From the NCBI GenBank assembly GCA_012927625.1, contig JABBOV010000003.1, forward strand, positions 496,001 through 560,000: a stretch of 64,000 nucleotides of DNA, written 5' to 3'. The notes under the pieces were generated by a model. The model ran no database searches. It was given only the letters and a program-made list of their open reading frames with translations, and was not told the DNA's origin. The stretch's first letter is position 1. Each line of letters opens with the position of its first letter. Source of the DNA: Glaciimonas sp. Its GTDB lineage: Bacteria; Pseudomonadota; Gammaproteobacteria; Burkholderiales; Burkholderiaceae_D. The position numbers and the translations under genes were made by a program. Shown one piece after another: positions 16,486 through 25,634 of this stretch.

Positions 16486-17019
16486 ATGAAGACCAAAGAG
16501 AGCGGTGTACGCCTTTTTTATGCGTTATGGCCGGACGATGCGACCCGAGCGGCGCTCATCCAGCTGCAAGCGCCAATGCCGGGGCGCATCACGCCCGCCG
16601 AAGATCTGCATCTGACGCTGGTTTTTCTGGGGACCCAACCGTCGGCAGCGCTGCCGACACTGCAAGCAGTGCTGGCAGCGCTGCCGGCATCAATGCTGAT
16701 GCTGAACGTGGATTGCCTGGGGCATTTTTCCAAGAACGGGATTATCTGGGCCGGCATGCAGTGTGCGCCCGAGACGCTGGCGGCGCTTCGGTACGCCTTG
16801 CTGGCCGCTCTAGCGCAGCAGAATATTGCGATCAACCAAGGAGCACGCTTCAAGCCGCACATCACACTGGCCCGGGATTCAGGTTCGGATTCGGCTGCGC
16901 AGGACATGACGCCGATCATCTGGCGCGCCAATCACATCGCGCTGGTGCAATCGACCACCACTGGCAGCGCGCCCCGCTATCGCCTGCTGGCCTCGCGCCG
17001 GCTTGAAGGGACCAGCTGA
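16486..17019 (+). CDS. thpR: RNA 2',3'-cyclic phosphodiesterase (2'-5' RNA ligase family)
   Basis: 177 residues from the ATG at 16486; an ATG at 16441 directly after the LysR stop would add 15 residues that the family does not have, but coupling from it is possible. The two HxTx motifs that define the 2H phosphoesterases are seen, HLTLVFLG and HITLARDSG, and the product begins with the usual RLFYALWPDD. ThpR opens 2',3'-cyclic phosphate RNA ends to 2'-phosphates and shows 2'-5' ligation in vitro. Its biological role is not well known. The convergent tcdA gene follows after 184 bases. Confidence 0.85.
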   Translation: MKTKESGVRLFYALWPDDATRAALIQLQAPMPGRITPAEDLHLTLVFLGTQPSAALPTLQAVLAALPASMLMLNVDCLGHFSKNGIIWAGMQCAPETLAALRYALLAALAQQNIAINQGARFKPHITLARDSGSDSAAQDMTPIIWRANHIALVQSTTTGSAPRYRLLASRRLEGTS

Positions 17020-17078
17020 TGCTTGCTGATATTTACGCTTTGGCCACTAAAGGCTTCACAACACAATCTGCTTCGTAA

Positions 17079-17163
17079 AAAATAGTGGGGCAGGTATCGC
17101 CATTTTCTTGGCATTGTCCGCATATTTTTATTGGTGCTATAAAATATACCCCGAACTATTTTC
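17079..17163. repeat. Imperfect long inverted repeat between thpR and tcdA
   Basis: AAAATAGTGGGGCAGGTAT (from about 17079) and ATATACCCCGAACTATTTT (to about 17163) are imperfect reverse complements separated by about 45 bases. It may be a degraded mobile-element remnant or a transcription end for the convergent genes. No terminator of standard form is seen here. Confidence 0.35.
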
Positions 17164-17203
17164 CCTTATGGAGATGCGCAACAACACACGTCGCTCGAAA
17201 AAA

Positions 17204-18073
17204 TTAATCCGCCGCCAGCGCCGCGCCGCTCGTGACAGGCGGTTCGGTCACGGCAAGCTTGCGCAATACTTGCGCCGCAGCTACCAAGCCGAAAGCGGCG
17301 GTAACGACCATCGCGGAGCCGAAACCGGCGCAATTGAGCCCGGTAATGCCGGCGCTACCGTCGGTCTCCAGTGCGCAGGCGTCATCGGCCTCGGCCTCGG
17401 CCTCGGGAAAGCGTAAAGGCTCGGTTGAGAACACTGCATCGATGCCGAATTTATTCTTCTCACCGCGTGGAAAGCCATGCTGGCCGCGCAATAGTTTACG
17501 AACTTTAGACAACAAGGGTTCCTGCTCGGTTCTGGACAGGTCGCGCACCTCAATTCTGGTTGGATCGATCTGCCCGCCGGCACTGCCTATGGTAATCAGT
17601 GCTATCGCGTGGGCGCGGCAATAGGCAATCAGCGCCGCCTTGGCCCGTACGTTGTCGATCGCATCGATCACATAATCGAAGTTATGGACGCCGATCATCG
17701 TATCCAAATTGTCGGGCGTGATGAAATCCTCGACCTCAGTGACGCGACAATACGGGTTGATTTGTGCGATGCGCTGTGCCAGCGCCGTCACCTTGGCCTG
17801 ACCCAAGGTCGCCGACAATGCCTGGATTTGGCGGTTGATGTTCGATTCCGCAACGTTATCAAGATCAATCAGAGTCATCTGCCCGATTGCACTGCGCGCC
17901 AAAGCTTCCACCACCCAGGAGCCGACGCCGCCCACGCCTATCACACAGATGTGCGCTGCTCGAAAGCGCTGTAGCGCAGCAGCGCCATACAAACGCGCGA
18001 TACCGCCGAAACGGCGCTCGAAATCGATGTTGTCCACAGGACCCGGTGTTGCCAGTTTCGTTATTGTGTTCAT
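17204..18073 (-). CDS. tcdA: tRNA threonylcarbamoyladenosine dehydratase
   Basis: 289 residues of the E1/ThiF-like family. The ATP-binding Rossmann motif is GVGGVGSWVVEALARSAIG, followed by LIDLDNVAESNINRQIQAL, which holds the Asp and Arg that activate the substrate carboxylate. TcdA (CsdL/YgdL) uses ATP to cyclise t6A37 to ct6A37 in tRNAs reading ANN codons. The N-terminal DFERRFGGIARLYG is a good family signature and separates it from MoeB/ThiF. It is divergent from a hemerythrin gene. Another gene in this window, the TsaC/Sua5 enzyme near 28-29 kb, makes the t6A precursor. Confidence 0.92.
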   Translation of the reverse strand: MNTITKLATPGPVDNIDFERRFGGIARLYGAAALQRFRAAHICVIGVGGVGSWVVEALARSAIGQMTLIDLDNVAESNINRQIQALSATLGQAKVTALAQRIAQINPYCRVTEVEDFITPDNLDTMIGVHNFDYVIDAIDNVRAKAALIAYCRAHAIALITIGSAGGQIDPTRIEVRDLSRTEQEPLLSKVRKLLRGQHGFPRGEKNKFGIDAVFSTEPLRFPEAEAEADDACALETDGSAGITGLNCAGFGSAMVVTAAFGLVAAAQVLRKLAVTEPPVTSGAALAAD

Positions 18074-18159
18074 TGCGCCATTTTAAGTGAAACTGCGATA
18101 AAGCCAGAATTAGCGCTTTATGTATACTGATGTCAACTATTGTTAAACGGGGTAACACC

Positions 18160-18714
18160 ATGCAAAACGCAGACCCATTATTTACGCCGATTCCGGGTTT
18201 CGACCAGCCGATTGCGGTACTCAAGCACTGCCATGACCGCATCCGTAAACAAATTAGCACCATGCTAAAATTGTTATCGCACTTACCACAAAATGGTGCT
18301 GACATTGAGGCGCAACAAGCGGCAAAATCCATATTGCAGTATTTTAATAAGGCAGCGCACAACCATCATGCGGATGAAGAGGATGACCTGTTGCCGATGC
18401 TGCTGGCATCGGCAACCGGGCAAGATGCAGCATTATTGGCGCAATTATTGCCAGTGATTCTGCAGCAACATCAGAAAATGGACGCCGCATGGCAAGTGCT
18501 TGAGCGACAATTGCAACAGATCGCCGTTGGTAAAAATGCAGGCATCGGCAGCCATCTGTCGGAACCAGACGTGACTCGTTTCGCCGAACTATATGCCAAC
18601 CACCTGGAAATGGAGGAAACTCACATCGCACCGATGGCAATCCGCCTGTTCAGTGCGGCACAGATGGCGCAGTTAGGCGAAGCCATGCGAGTGCGTCGCG
18701 CAATTACACAGTAA
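18160..18714 (+). CDS. Hemerythrin HHE-domain protein
   Basis: 184 residues from the ATG at 18160, which follows CGGGGTAACACC; an ATG at 18130 would add ten residues without a better ribosome site. A four-helix bundle with the di-iron ligand pattern of the HHE family is visible: [10 protein letters not shown], then [12 protein letters not shown], then QQHQKMD, then [10 protein letters not shown]. Such proteins bind oxygen, nitric oxide or iron, or sense redox state in the cytoplasm. A TATACT box at 18123-18128 could be the -10 of its promoter. pdxH follows 16 bases after the stop, so the two are probably co-transcribed. Confidence 0.85.
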   Translation: MQNADPLFTPIPGFDQPIAVLKHCHDRIRKQISTMLKLLSHLPQNGADIEAQQAAKSILQYFNKAAHNHHADEEDDLLPMLLASATGQDAALLAQLLPVILQQHQKMDAAWQVLERQLQQIAVGKNAGIGSHLSEPDVTRFAELYANHLEMEETHIAPMAIRLFSAAQMAQLGEAMRVRRAITQ

Positions 18715-18730
18715 ATCACCAGGAATCAAG

Positions 18731-19366
18731 ATGTCGATAGCAGATTTAAGAAAAGATTACAGTCAAGCCAGCCTTTCGGAGGCGGATACGGCTGCCGATC
18801 CGATGGCACAATTCAAGAAGTGGTTTGATGAAGCGCTCAAGGCTAATGTGCCGGAAGCCAATGCAATGAGTCTGGCGACCGTGGCCGCTAATGGACGCCC
18901 TTCGTCGCGCATCGTGCTGATCAAGGAATTCGATCACCGCGGATTTATCTGGTTTACCAATTACCAGAGCCGTAAAGGGCATGAGCTGCATCAAAACCCG
19001 TACGCTGCACTGCTATTCCATTGGATTGAGCTGGAACGGCAAGTCCGCATCGAAGGCCGGGTCGAAAGCATTTCGGCAGAAGAAAATGATGCCTATTTCC
19101 AGAGCAGGCCGCTGGGTAGCCGGATTGGCGCGATTGCATCCTCTCAAAGCGAGCCGGTTGCCAGTCGTCAAGTGCTGGAAACGCGCTATGCCGACGCCGA
19201 GGCGAAACACGGTGCGCACCCGCCACGCCCAGCGTATTGGGGCGGCTACCGTCTGGTACCGGACTATATCGAATTCTGGCAAGGCCGCAGTTCCCGGCTG
19301 CATGACCGGATCGCTTTCAAGCTAAACGCGAATGGCAGTTGGGATCGGGTAAGACTGCAGCCATAA
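18731..19366 (+). CDS. pdxH: Pyridoxine/pyridoxamine 5'-phosphate oxidase
   Basis: 211 residues, the normal length. FMN enzyme that makes pyridoxal 5'-phosphate, the last step of vitamin B6 synthesis and salvage. Family segments are clear: the N-terminal [20 protein letters not shown]-binding [34 protein letters not shown], the QVRIEGRVE strand, and the C-terminal [18 protein letters not shown] with LHDRI. An AGGAATCAAG ribosome site precedes the ATG. It sits between the hemerythrin gene and cfa, all on the plus strand. Confidence 0.95.
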   Translation: MSIADLRKDYSQASLSEADTAADPMAQFKKWFDEALKANVPEANAMSLATVAANGRPSSRIVLIKEFDHRGFIWFTNYQSRKGHELHQNPYAALLFHWIELERQVRIEGRVESISAEENDAYFQSRPLGSRIGAIASSQSEPVASRQVLETRYADAEAKHGAHPPRPAYWGGYRLVPDYIEFWQGRSSRLHDRIAFKLNANGSWDRVRLQP

Positions 19367-19432
19367 ACATCACACCTCGAGCTTTCGATGGTGCGCAACA
19401 GGTAGTACTGACTCAGCCACACGGAGGACATC

Positions 19433-20635
19433 GTGTTTTGGGAAAAGAAACTGACGCAATGGGTGGAAGATATCCGCAATCGATCCGCACTTCCGCTGCG
19501 GCTGGAATTGTGGAACGGACAACAATTTAATTTCAGCACAGGGCATCCCGATGTCACCATCCGGGTGCCGCACTCTTCTGCCATTAGCTATCTGCTGACG
19601 CCATCTCTGGCAAGCTTGGGTGAAGCCTATGTCGAAGGAAAAATCGAGATTGAAGGTCATGCGGCGGCCATAATCCGCATCGGTAGCGTGCTAGCCGGGC
19701 AGATGCACGGGCCTGCAAAAACGCTTTCCCGCCTGGTCAGATCCATTCGGCATAACAAGCAGAACGATGCCGAGGCAATCCACTACCACTATGACGTATC
19801 GAACGCGTTTTACCAAAGCTGGCTGGACGAGAATCTGGTGTATTCCTGTGCCTATTTCGAAAATGGCGACGAAGACCTGGCGGTTGCGCAAATAAAGAAA
19901 ATCGATCACATTCTGACCAAAATACAACTCAAACCCGGCAATACCCTGCTTGATATCGGTTGCGGTTGGGGTGCACTGGTGCTGCGTGCTGCACAACAAT
20001 TCGGCGCCAAATGTATCGGCATCACACTGTCCCGTAACCAGTATGAATTTGCCAAAGAACAAGTCGAACAGGCTGGCCTTGCGGATCGGATTGAAATCCG
20101 TTTGCAGGATTATCGGGATATCACCGGCAGTTTCGACCGCATCACCAGCGTCGGCATGTTCGAGCATGTCGGTCTGCTTAATCTGCCGCACTACTTCAAC
20201 AAAATCAGCACCCTGCTGGCCGAAGACGGCCTGGCCATGAATCACGGCATCACTTCAACCGACCCCAATAGCGGCGAAACCGCGTATGGCGGTGGCGAAT
20301 TCATCGATAAATATGTTTTTCCGCATGGCGAGCTGCCGCATATTGGACTGGTACTGAAAACCATGCAGGAAGGCGGCCTGGAAGTACTCGATATTGAAAA
20401 CTTGCGCCGCCATTACGCCCGTACCTGCAGTATCTGGGTCGACAATTTCGAAACCCGCGCCGATCAGATCAAAATGCTTACGGACGACAGGCATTACCGC
20501 ATCTGGCGCGTCTATCTGGCTGGCTGTGCCCATGCTTTCACGCATGACTGGATATCGCTGTATCAGGTGGTATGCACCAAGGCAGGCAGGGATGCATCCG
20601 CATTTCCCTGGTCGCGCAAGTATATTTATAAATAA
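19433..20635 (+). CDS. cfa: Cyclopropane-fatty-acyl-phospholipid synthase
   Basis: 400 residues from a GTG start with GGAGGA eight bases ahead. SAM-dependent enzyme that adds a methylene bridge across double bonds of membrane phospholipid acyl chains, usually in stationary phase or acid stress. N-terminal lipid-binding domain to about 120, then HYDVSNAFYQSWLDENLVYS, the SAM loop LLDIGCGWGALVLRAAQQ, and GMFEHVGLLNLPHYF. The late ARTCSIWVDNFE segment matches Cfa active-site surroundings. A convergent HIT gene ends 16 bases beyond its stop. Confidence 0.93.
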   Translation: MFWEKKLTQWVEDIRNRSALPLRLELWNGQQFNFSTGHPDVTIRVPHSSAISYLLTPSLASLGEAYVEGKIEIEGHAAAIIRIGSVLAGQMHGPAKTLSRLVRSIRHNKQNDAEAIHYHYDVSNAFYQSWLDENLVYSCAYFENGDEDLAVAQIKKIDHILTKIQLKPGNTLLDIGCGWGALVLRAAQQFGAKCIGITLSRNQYEFAKEQVEQAGLADRIEIRLQDYRDITGSFDRITSVGMFEHVGLLNLPHYFNKISTLLAEDGLAMNHGITSTDPNSGETAYGGGEFIDKYVFPHGELPHIGLVLKTMQEGGLEVLDIENLRRHYARTCSIWVDNFETRADQIKMLTDDRHYRIWRVYLAGCAHAFTHDWISLYQVVCTKAGRDASAFPWSRKYIYK

Positions 20636-20651
20636 AATTCGAATAACTGCA

Positions 20652-21056
20652 TCAAATAACTTGTATCTTGCTCGCATATTCCCGCAATTTATCGATGCCC
20701 GGTTCATTGCGCGGCCAGACCAGGCTGGCGCCATCGTTACTGAAGCGCGGCACTACATGCATATGCAGATGCGGCACTGTTTGCCAACCGGCAGGTTTGT
20801 TCGCTTGCAGCAGGGTGATGCCTTCCGGTTGGAAAGCGACCTGGATTGCCTTGGCAATTTTATGCGCCGCCCGCATCAACGCAACGACAGAATCTGCATC
20901 GGCATCCATCAAGGTCTCATAAGGTTTTTTGGTCGCCACCAAAACATGGCCCGGATTGACCTGCCCGGCATCCATGAAGGCAAAGACCAGATCATCCTCG
21001 TAGATTTTTACGCCGGGAATTTCACCCAGTAATATTTTTTCAAAAATAGTTGTCAT
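20652..21056 (-). CDS. HIT-family nucleotide hydrolase/transferase
   Basis: 134 residues from the ATG at 21056, preceded by GAGGAAAACGTG; nine extra upstream residues are unlikely. The histidine triad is HLHMHVVPRF near residue 96. The N-terminal half has the FEKILLGEIPGVKIYEDD segment seen in Hit-like proteins. Members hydrolyse AMP-lysine, AMP-NH2, dinucleoside polyphosphates or similar nucleotide adducts. Substrate cannot be read from the sequence. msrA lies 43 bases upstream in the same direction. Confidence 0.88.
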   Translation of the reverse strand: MTTIFEKILLGEIPGVKIYEDDLVFAFMDAGQVNPGHVLVATKKPYETLMDADADSVVALMRAAHKIAKAIQVAFQPEGITLLQANKPAGWQTVPHLHMHVVPRFSNDGASLVWPRNEPGIDKLREYASKIQVI

Positions 21057-21099
21057 CACGTTTTCCTCAACTGCTCGCGTCAACTACCATTTCCTGCAC

Positions 21100-21630
21100 T
21101 CAGATCTTGCTCTTGTCAGCAAAGATTTTCCTGAACTTCTCCAGTTTCGGCACCACGACAAATGCGCAATAACCCTGGTCTGGATGCTGGCGAAAATAAT
21201 CCTGATGACTGGCTTCTGCCTTGTAAAAAGGCTGCTCCGGTGACAGTTCGGTCACGATGGGCGCATCCCATACGTTCGCCATTTCCTTGATAACGTGCTG
21301 GGCCATGTCTTTTTGTTGTGCAGAATGGGTATAAATGACCGAACGATATTGCGTACCGGAATCGTTTCCTTGTCGATTCAGGGTAGTCGGGTCATGGATG
21401 GTAAAGAAAACTTCCAGTATTTCGCGAAAACTCACCACTGCAGGATCAAACGTTACCCGTACCACTTCGGCATGGCCGGTGCTGCCTTCGCACACTTGTG
21501 CGTAGGTCGGGTTCGGCACGTGGCCGCCGCTATAACCAGATTCGACTTGCAGCACGCCGTTCAACTCTTGATACACGGCTTCCGTGCACCAAAAACAACC
21601 ACCGCCCAATGTTGCGATTTCACTTGTCAT
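21100..21630 (-). CDS. msrA: Peptide methionine (S)-sulfoxide reductase
   Basis: 176 residues. The catalytic motif GGGCFWCTEAVYQ is at about 9-21, with VESGYSGGHVPNPTY and EVVRVTFDP further on, and a C-terminal YFRQHPDQGYCAFVV segment that holds a candidate resolving Cys. MsrA reduces the S form of methionine sulfoxide in proteins using thioredoxin. No msrB is adjacent. GGAGTG precedes the ATG. It is divergent from a flavin reductase gene after 159 bases. Confidence 0.95.
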   Translation of the reverse strand: MTSEIATLGGGCFWCTEAVYQELNGVLQVESGYSGGHVPNPTYAQVCEGSTGHAEVVRVTFDPAVVSFREILEVFFTIHDPTTLNRQGNDSGTQYRSVIYTHSAQQKDMAQHVIKEMANVWDAPIVTELSPEQPFYKAEASHQDYFRQHPDQGYCAFVVVPKLEKFRKIFADKSKI

Positions 21631-21789
21631 GATTCACTCCTTTATTTACTGTTTCGCCGTACAACTGTAAGCCCAAACTGTCCTGCACTGTTCGAATTCT
21701 GCCACATCATGGCATGCAAATCATCGATCGGGACAATAAGCACTCAATGGTAGTTTCCAGGATAATGTTTGAAACTTTCTGGATGAACA

Positions 21790-22305
21790 ATGCATACACG
21801 CTCAGCCCGCGCTTTAACGCGTGAATTTGATACGCCCCATTTTCGCCATGCACTGTCGCAGTTTGCCACAGGCGTGACAATCATCACTACGCGCTTATCG
21901 GACGGCACTTTACTCGGCTTGACGGCCAGTTCCTTCAATTCGGTTTCGCTCGAACCGCCGCTGGTGCTATGGAGTTTGGGCAACCGTGCCAGCAGCCTGG
22001 AGGCATTTACCGGGAATTCGCACTATGTCATCAATGTATTGGGACTCAACCAGACTGGACTGGCAGAGCGGTTCTCGAGGCGAATAAAAAATCGATTCGA
22101 AGGCGTTGACTACACATTGTCGCGTACCGGGAATCCGATCCTGAAAGGCGTTTCAGCCTGGTTTGAATGCCATAACCGGAGTCGCTATCCAGAAGGCGAC
22201 CATGTGATTTTTGTCGGTGAAGTCGAGCGATGTGAAGCGTACCCACAGGCGGCACTGGTATTTCACGGCGGCCAGTTCGCCACGACGCAAGCAGCCGAAA
22301 AATAA
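21790..22305 (+). CDS. Flavin reductase family protein (HpaC-like FMN-binding split barrel)
   Basis: 171 residues. The region FRHALSQFATGVTIITTRL, then GLTASSFNSVSLEPPLVLWSL, is the typical start of NAD(P)H:flavin oxidoreductases such as HpaC, and a late DHVIFVGEVERCE segment completes the fold. These supply reduced FMN or FAD to two-component monooxygenases. No monooxygenase partner is nearby, so the electron acceptor is unknown. The gene stands alone, convergent with the aldehyde dehydrogenase beyond a 33-nt repeat. Confidence 0.85.
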   Translation: MHTRSARALTREFDTPHFRHALSQFATGVTIITTRLSDGTLLGLTASSFNSVSLEPPLVLWSLGNRASSLEAFTGNSHYVINVLGLNQTGLAERFSRRIKNRFEGVDYTLSRTGNPILKGVSAWFECHNRSRYPEGDHVIFVGEVERCEAYPQAALVFHGGQFATTQAAEK

Positions 22306-22342
22306 TACCCAACGCTGTATTATTGAATGCCGCATATAAAAC

Positions 22343-22375
22343 ATGCGGAGCATTACGTATTTATTGCCATACTCC
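22343..22375 (+). repeat. 33-nt intergenic repeat, copy 2
   Basis: Begins ATGCGGAGCATT and ends TTGCCATACTCC, exactly 33 bases, in the gap between two convergent genes. Being in a convergent gap, this copy cannot serve as a promoter for either neighbour. Confidence 0.65.
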
Positions 22376-22442
22376 CTATATTTGTCAGATCACAGTGATA
22401 CTGCTGCAAAACACTTGCCTGCGGGTCGGAGCACACTGAAAT

Positions 22443-23891
22443 TCACAGTATGCGCAGCACAAAGTTCAGGATACGGCGCGTGACTCTGCCATAGGGCGGG
22501 AAAAACATACGCACCAAATGCACACGGGTACGAACTACCGAACGCTCATGCGAGAACGCCCTGAAGCCATACCAACCGTGCGCGCTGCCGATCCCCGAAT
22601 TGTTGACGCCGCCGAACGGCAGGCCGCCATGCGCATACTGCACCAGGCAATCATTGATGCAACTGCCACCGGCACTGGTGTTATCCAGCACCTGATTGAT
22701 GCGCTGTTTATTGCGGCCCCAGATATACAGTGCGAGCGGTTTAGGCTGCGCATTGATAAGCCCGATGACCTGTTCCAGATCATCAAATGCGATGATCGGC
22801 AACACTGGGCCGAAAATTTCTTCCTGCATGATTTTTGCATCGGAAGGCACTGAATCAAGCAAGGTCGGTTGCACAAAGCAATCCTCCACCCGCACTTCGC
22901 CGCCAAACACCACACGGGCGCCGCGCCTTGTCGCGTCTTGCAGCAAGGCAGCGATGCGCTCAGTGTGGCGCGTATTGACCACGCGTGCCAGCGCTGGACT
23001 ATGCAACTGCTGCGCAGCGGTTGCGCCGTACGAAGCGGTCAGCGCCAGCGCGCATTCCCGGGAAAATTCTTCCTTGATGGTTGCATGGACATACACATGG
23101 TCTGGAGCTATGCAGGTCTGACCGTTATTGCTGAACTTGCCCCAGATCGTTGAGCGCGCCGCCAGCCGCACATCGGCGTCGGCGTCCACAATGGTTGGCG
23201 ACTTCCCACCCAGTTCCAGCGTTACCGAGCTCAAGTGTCGTGCGGCAGCAGCCATGACCAACTTGCCGATGGCCGGAGAACCGGTGAAAAAAATATGATC
23301 GAATGGCAGTTCCAGCAAGGTGCTGGCAAGCGCAGCCTGGCCCTGCAGCAGCGCGACTTCGTTCTCCTGAAATACATCGCGAATGATTTCTGCCATGACG
23401 GCAGAAAGATGCGGCGTCATTTCAGACGGTTTGATGATGGCAGTGTTGCCTGCGGCAAGACACGAAATCAGCGGCCCCAAGGTCAGGTTGAGCGGGTAAT
23501 TCCAAGGTGAAATAATAAGGCAGCGACCTTTTGGCTCAGGCTTGATCCAGCTACTGGTGCCGAGCATCATCCTGCTTGGCATCACATGCTTCGGCTGCAT
23601 CCATTTGCGCAGCGAGCGCATGGCCTCGCGCGCCTCACTGACCACCGGCATCAGCTCGGCCAGATCGACTTCCTCGGGCGGCTTGCGAAAATCCCGGAAG
23701 CCGGCCTGCTGGATGCGAACCCGCTGCTCCAGTACCGCATCATGCAAGCGACGGATTCTCAGACTACGCTCCTGCGCGGTCGAGGTGCGCCAGCGCAGCG
23801 CGGTTTCACGTTGCGCCTCAAAAATGCGCAGAATTTCGGCAGAGTCGGTTGCAGATTCTGCCTGTTGATCCAATGGAGGTGAAAAATTCAC
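22443..23891 (-). CDS. Aldehyde dehydrogenase (class-3 / coniferyl-aldehyde or AlkH-like)
   Basis: 482 residues. ALDH landmarks: SPWNYPLNLTLGPLISCL, FFTGSPAIGKLVM, LELGGKSPTIV with the base Glu, and FSNNGQTCIAPDHVYV with the catalytic Cys. The EEIFGPVLPII and LPFGGVNNSGIG segments match the class-3 fatty/aryl aldehyde group. The C-terminus ends in a basic, hydrophobic stretch (MFFPPYGRVTRRILNFVLRI), suggesting membrane association. The start overlaps the stop of the GMC oxidoreductase gene by four bases, so the pair oxidises an alcohol to an aldehyde and on to an acid. The chain length or ring type of the substrate is unknown. Confidence 0.88.
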   Translation of the reverse strand: MNFSPPLDQQAESATDSAEILRIFEAQRETALRWRTSTAQERSLRIRRLHDAVLEQRVRIQQAGFRDFRKPPEEVDLAELMPVVSEAREAMRSLRKWMQPKHVMPSRMMLGTSSWIKPEPKGRCLIISPWNYPLNLTLGPLISCLAAGNTAIIKPSEMTPHLSAVMAEIIRDVFQENEVALLQGQAALASTLLELPFDHIFFTGSPAIGKLVMAAAARHLSSVTLELGGKSPTIVDADADVRLAARSTIWGKFSNNGQTCIAPDHVYVHATIKEEFSRECALALTASYGATAAQQLHSPALARVVNTRHTERIAALLQDATRRGARVVFGGEVRVEDCFVQPTLLDSVPSDAKIMQEEIFGPVLPIIAFDDLEQVIGLINAQPKPLALYIWGRNKQRINQVLDNTSAGGSCINDCLVQYAHGGLPFGGVNNSGIGSAHGWYGFRAFSHERSVVRTRVHLVRMFFPPYGRVTRRILNFVLRIL

Positions 23892-25516
23892 GCTTGCACC
23901 CTTTCGAAAGAGCCAGCATCCGCCAATATCATTTGCGCTGCCTTTTCACCGATCACCATTGACGGTGCATTGGTGTTGCCGCCAATGAGCGTCGGCATAA
24001 TCGACGCATCGGCAATCCGCAAACCTTCCAGACCATGCACCCGCAGTCGCGCATCGACCACGGCCATTGCGTCATTGCCCATCTTGCAGGTGCCGACCGG
24101 ATGGTAAATCGTCTCTGCGCGTTGGCGAATGTCAGCCAGAATTTGCGCATCGCTCACGATCTCCAGCCCCGGCGCGACCTCACCGCCATTGTGCGCATGG
24201 AATGGCTCTGCGGCCAAAATGCGGCGGCATAAGCGCACCGCCTTGATCATGGTCGCCTGGTCGTCAGGATGATGCAAGTAGTTGGGCTGGATGCGCGGCG
24301 CGTCCTTCGGATTGGCGCTGTGCAAACCGATATGGCCCCGACTTTTCGGCCGCAACTGGCATGCATGCAGGGTGTAACCGTAACCAAACATGGGCTTGCG
24401 GCCATGATCGTTCAGATAAGTGGGAAGAAAATGAAACTGCAGATCCGGCCGCGGCAACCCCGGATCGGTCTTGGCGAAACCGCCTGATTCGGCAAGATTG
24501 GTCGCCAGCAAACCGCGTTTTTTGCGCAGGTAGGTAAAAAATTCTGCAATACCGGTGGGAATATAGGACAGCGCAAGACCAATCGATTGCTTGCTGCTAT
24601 TGCGGCACATGACGGTGATATCGAGATGATCTTGCAAGTTTTGACCGACCCCCGGCAATTCGTGCAGCACCGCAATCTGGTGCTTGGCCAGTTCAGCGGC
24701 AGGCCCTACCCCGGACAGCAACAGCAATTGCGGCGAATTGACCGCACCGCCGCTGAGAATGATTTCCCGGCTGGCGCAAACGTAGCGCGCAACGCCGTCC
24801 TGCAGGAAATGTACGCCAGTGGCGCGCTTGCCGGCGAATTCTATCCGGGACGCCAGGGCACCGGTGATTACGGTGAGATTCGGCCGTGCGCGAACCGGCG
24901 CCAGAAATGCGCTGGCTGCGCTCCAGCGACGTCCTTCCTTTTGGGTCACCTCGTAAAGACCCAGCCCCTCGCGCTGCGGCTCTTGATTGAAATCGTCATT
25001 GCGCGGGATGCCGGCAGCAATCCCCGCTTGCACAAACACTTCGCTCAAGGGGTTGTGGCCACGCAGGCGGGCCACATTCAACGGCCCGCCCGTCCCATGC
25101 TGAGAAGTAGCGCCCGCTTCGCGGTTTTCATGCTGTTTGAATAACGGCAGCAGGTCTGACCAGCCCCAGTCGCGATTGCCTAATGCCGCCCATTCGTCAT
25201 AATCCGCGCCGTCGCCGCGCATGTAGATCATCGCGTTAATCGCACTGCTGCCGCCCAGAGTCTTGCCGCGTGGCCAATACAGGCGCCGGCCGTTCAGTTC
25301 CGGCTCCGGCTCGGTGTTGAAGTACCAATTGTGTTTTTTGGTTTGCAGCAGGACTGCGATGCCGATCGGGGTATGAATCAACGCGCTACGGTCTTCAGGG
25401 CCGGCTTCCAGCAAGCAAACCCGATTATCCGGATCGGCACTGAGACGGTTGGCGAGGACGCAACCGGCCGATCCGGCACCCACGATAATGTAATCAAACT
25501 GCGTGTTTTGATTCAT
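23888..25516 (-). CDS. GMC-family FAD alcohol dehydrogenase (AlkJ/choline-dehydrogenase-like)
   Basis: 542 residues from the ATG at 25516 with GGAAAG about ten bases ahead; a TTG six codons upstream is less likely. The FAD dinucleotide fold DYIIVGAGSAGCVLANRL begins at about residue 8, GKTLGGSSAINAMIYMRG is the second flavin signature, and the C-terminal YHPVGTCKMG and GGNTNAPSMVIGEKAA hold the active-site His/Asn. No signal peptide is seen. It resembles AlkJ, the membrane-linked alcohol dehydrogenase of alkane degraders, and choline dehydrogenase, but neither an alkane hydroxylase nor a choline-type (betaine-aldehyde) operon is present. Coupled to the following ALDH. Confidence 0.88.
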   Translation of the reverse strand: MNQNTQFDYIIVGAGSAGCVLANRLSADPDNRVCLLEAGPEDRSALIHTPIGIAVLLQTKKHNWYFNTEPEPELNGRRLYWPRGKTLGGSSAINAMIYMRGDGADYDEWAALGNRDWGWSDLLPLFKQHENREAGATSQHGTGGPLNVARLRGHNPLSEVFVQAGIAAGIPRNDDFNQEPQREGLGLYEVTQKEGRRWSAASAFLAPVRARPNLTVITGALASRIEFAGKRATGVHFLQDGVARYVCASREIILSGGAVNSPQLLLLSGVGPAAELAKHQIAVLHELPGVGQNLQDHLDITVMCRNSSKQSIGLALSYIPTGIAEFFTYLRKKRGLLATNLAESGGFAKTDPGLPRPDLQFHFLPTYLNDHGRKPMFGYGYTLHACQLRPKSRGHIGLHSANPKDAPRIQPNYLHHPDDQATMIKAVRLCRRILAAEPFHAHNGGEVAPGLEIVSDAQILADIRQRAETIYHPVGTCKMGNDAMAVVDARLRVHGLEGLRIADASIMPTLIGGNTNAPSMVIGEKAAQMILADAGSFERVQA

Positions 25517-25561
25517 CTGGTGTGTTCTTTCCAATTCCTGTTTCTGAAGTTATGGCGACAA

Positions 25562-25609
25562 AAAAATCCGCCTGAGGCTGCTGGCATAAGCAGCCTCAGG
25601 CGGATTTTT
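25562..25609. terminator. Strong bidirectional terminator
   Basis: AAAAATCCGCCTGAGGCTGC is mirrored by GCAGCCTCAGGCGGATTTTT, giving 21-bp perfect arms (25562-25582 and 25589-25609) around a 6-base loop, flanked by A and T runs. It ends the ompW transcript ahead of the GMC oxidoreductase gene, so the two are separately transcribed unless there is read-through. Confidence 0.9.
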
Positions 25610-25634
25610 CATGCGACGGCATTCACTGCGCAAA

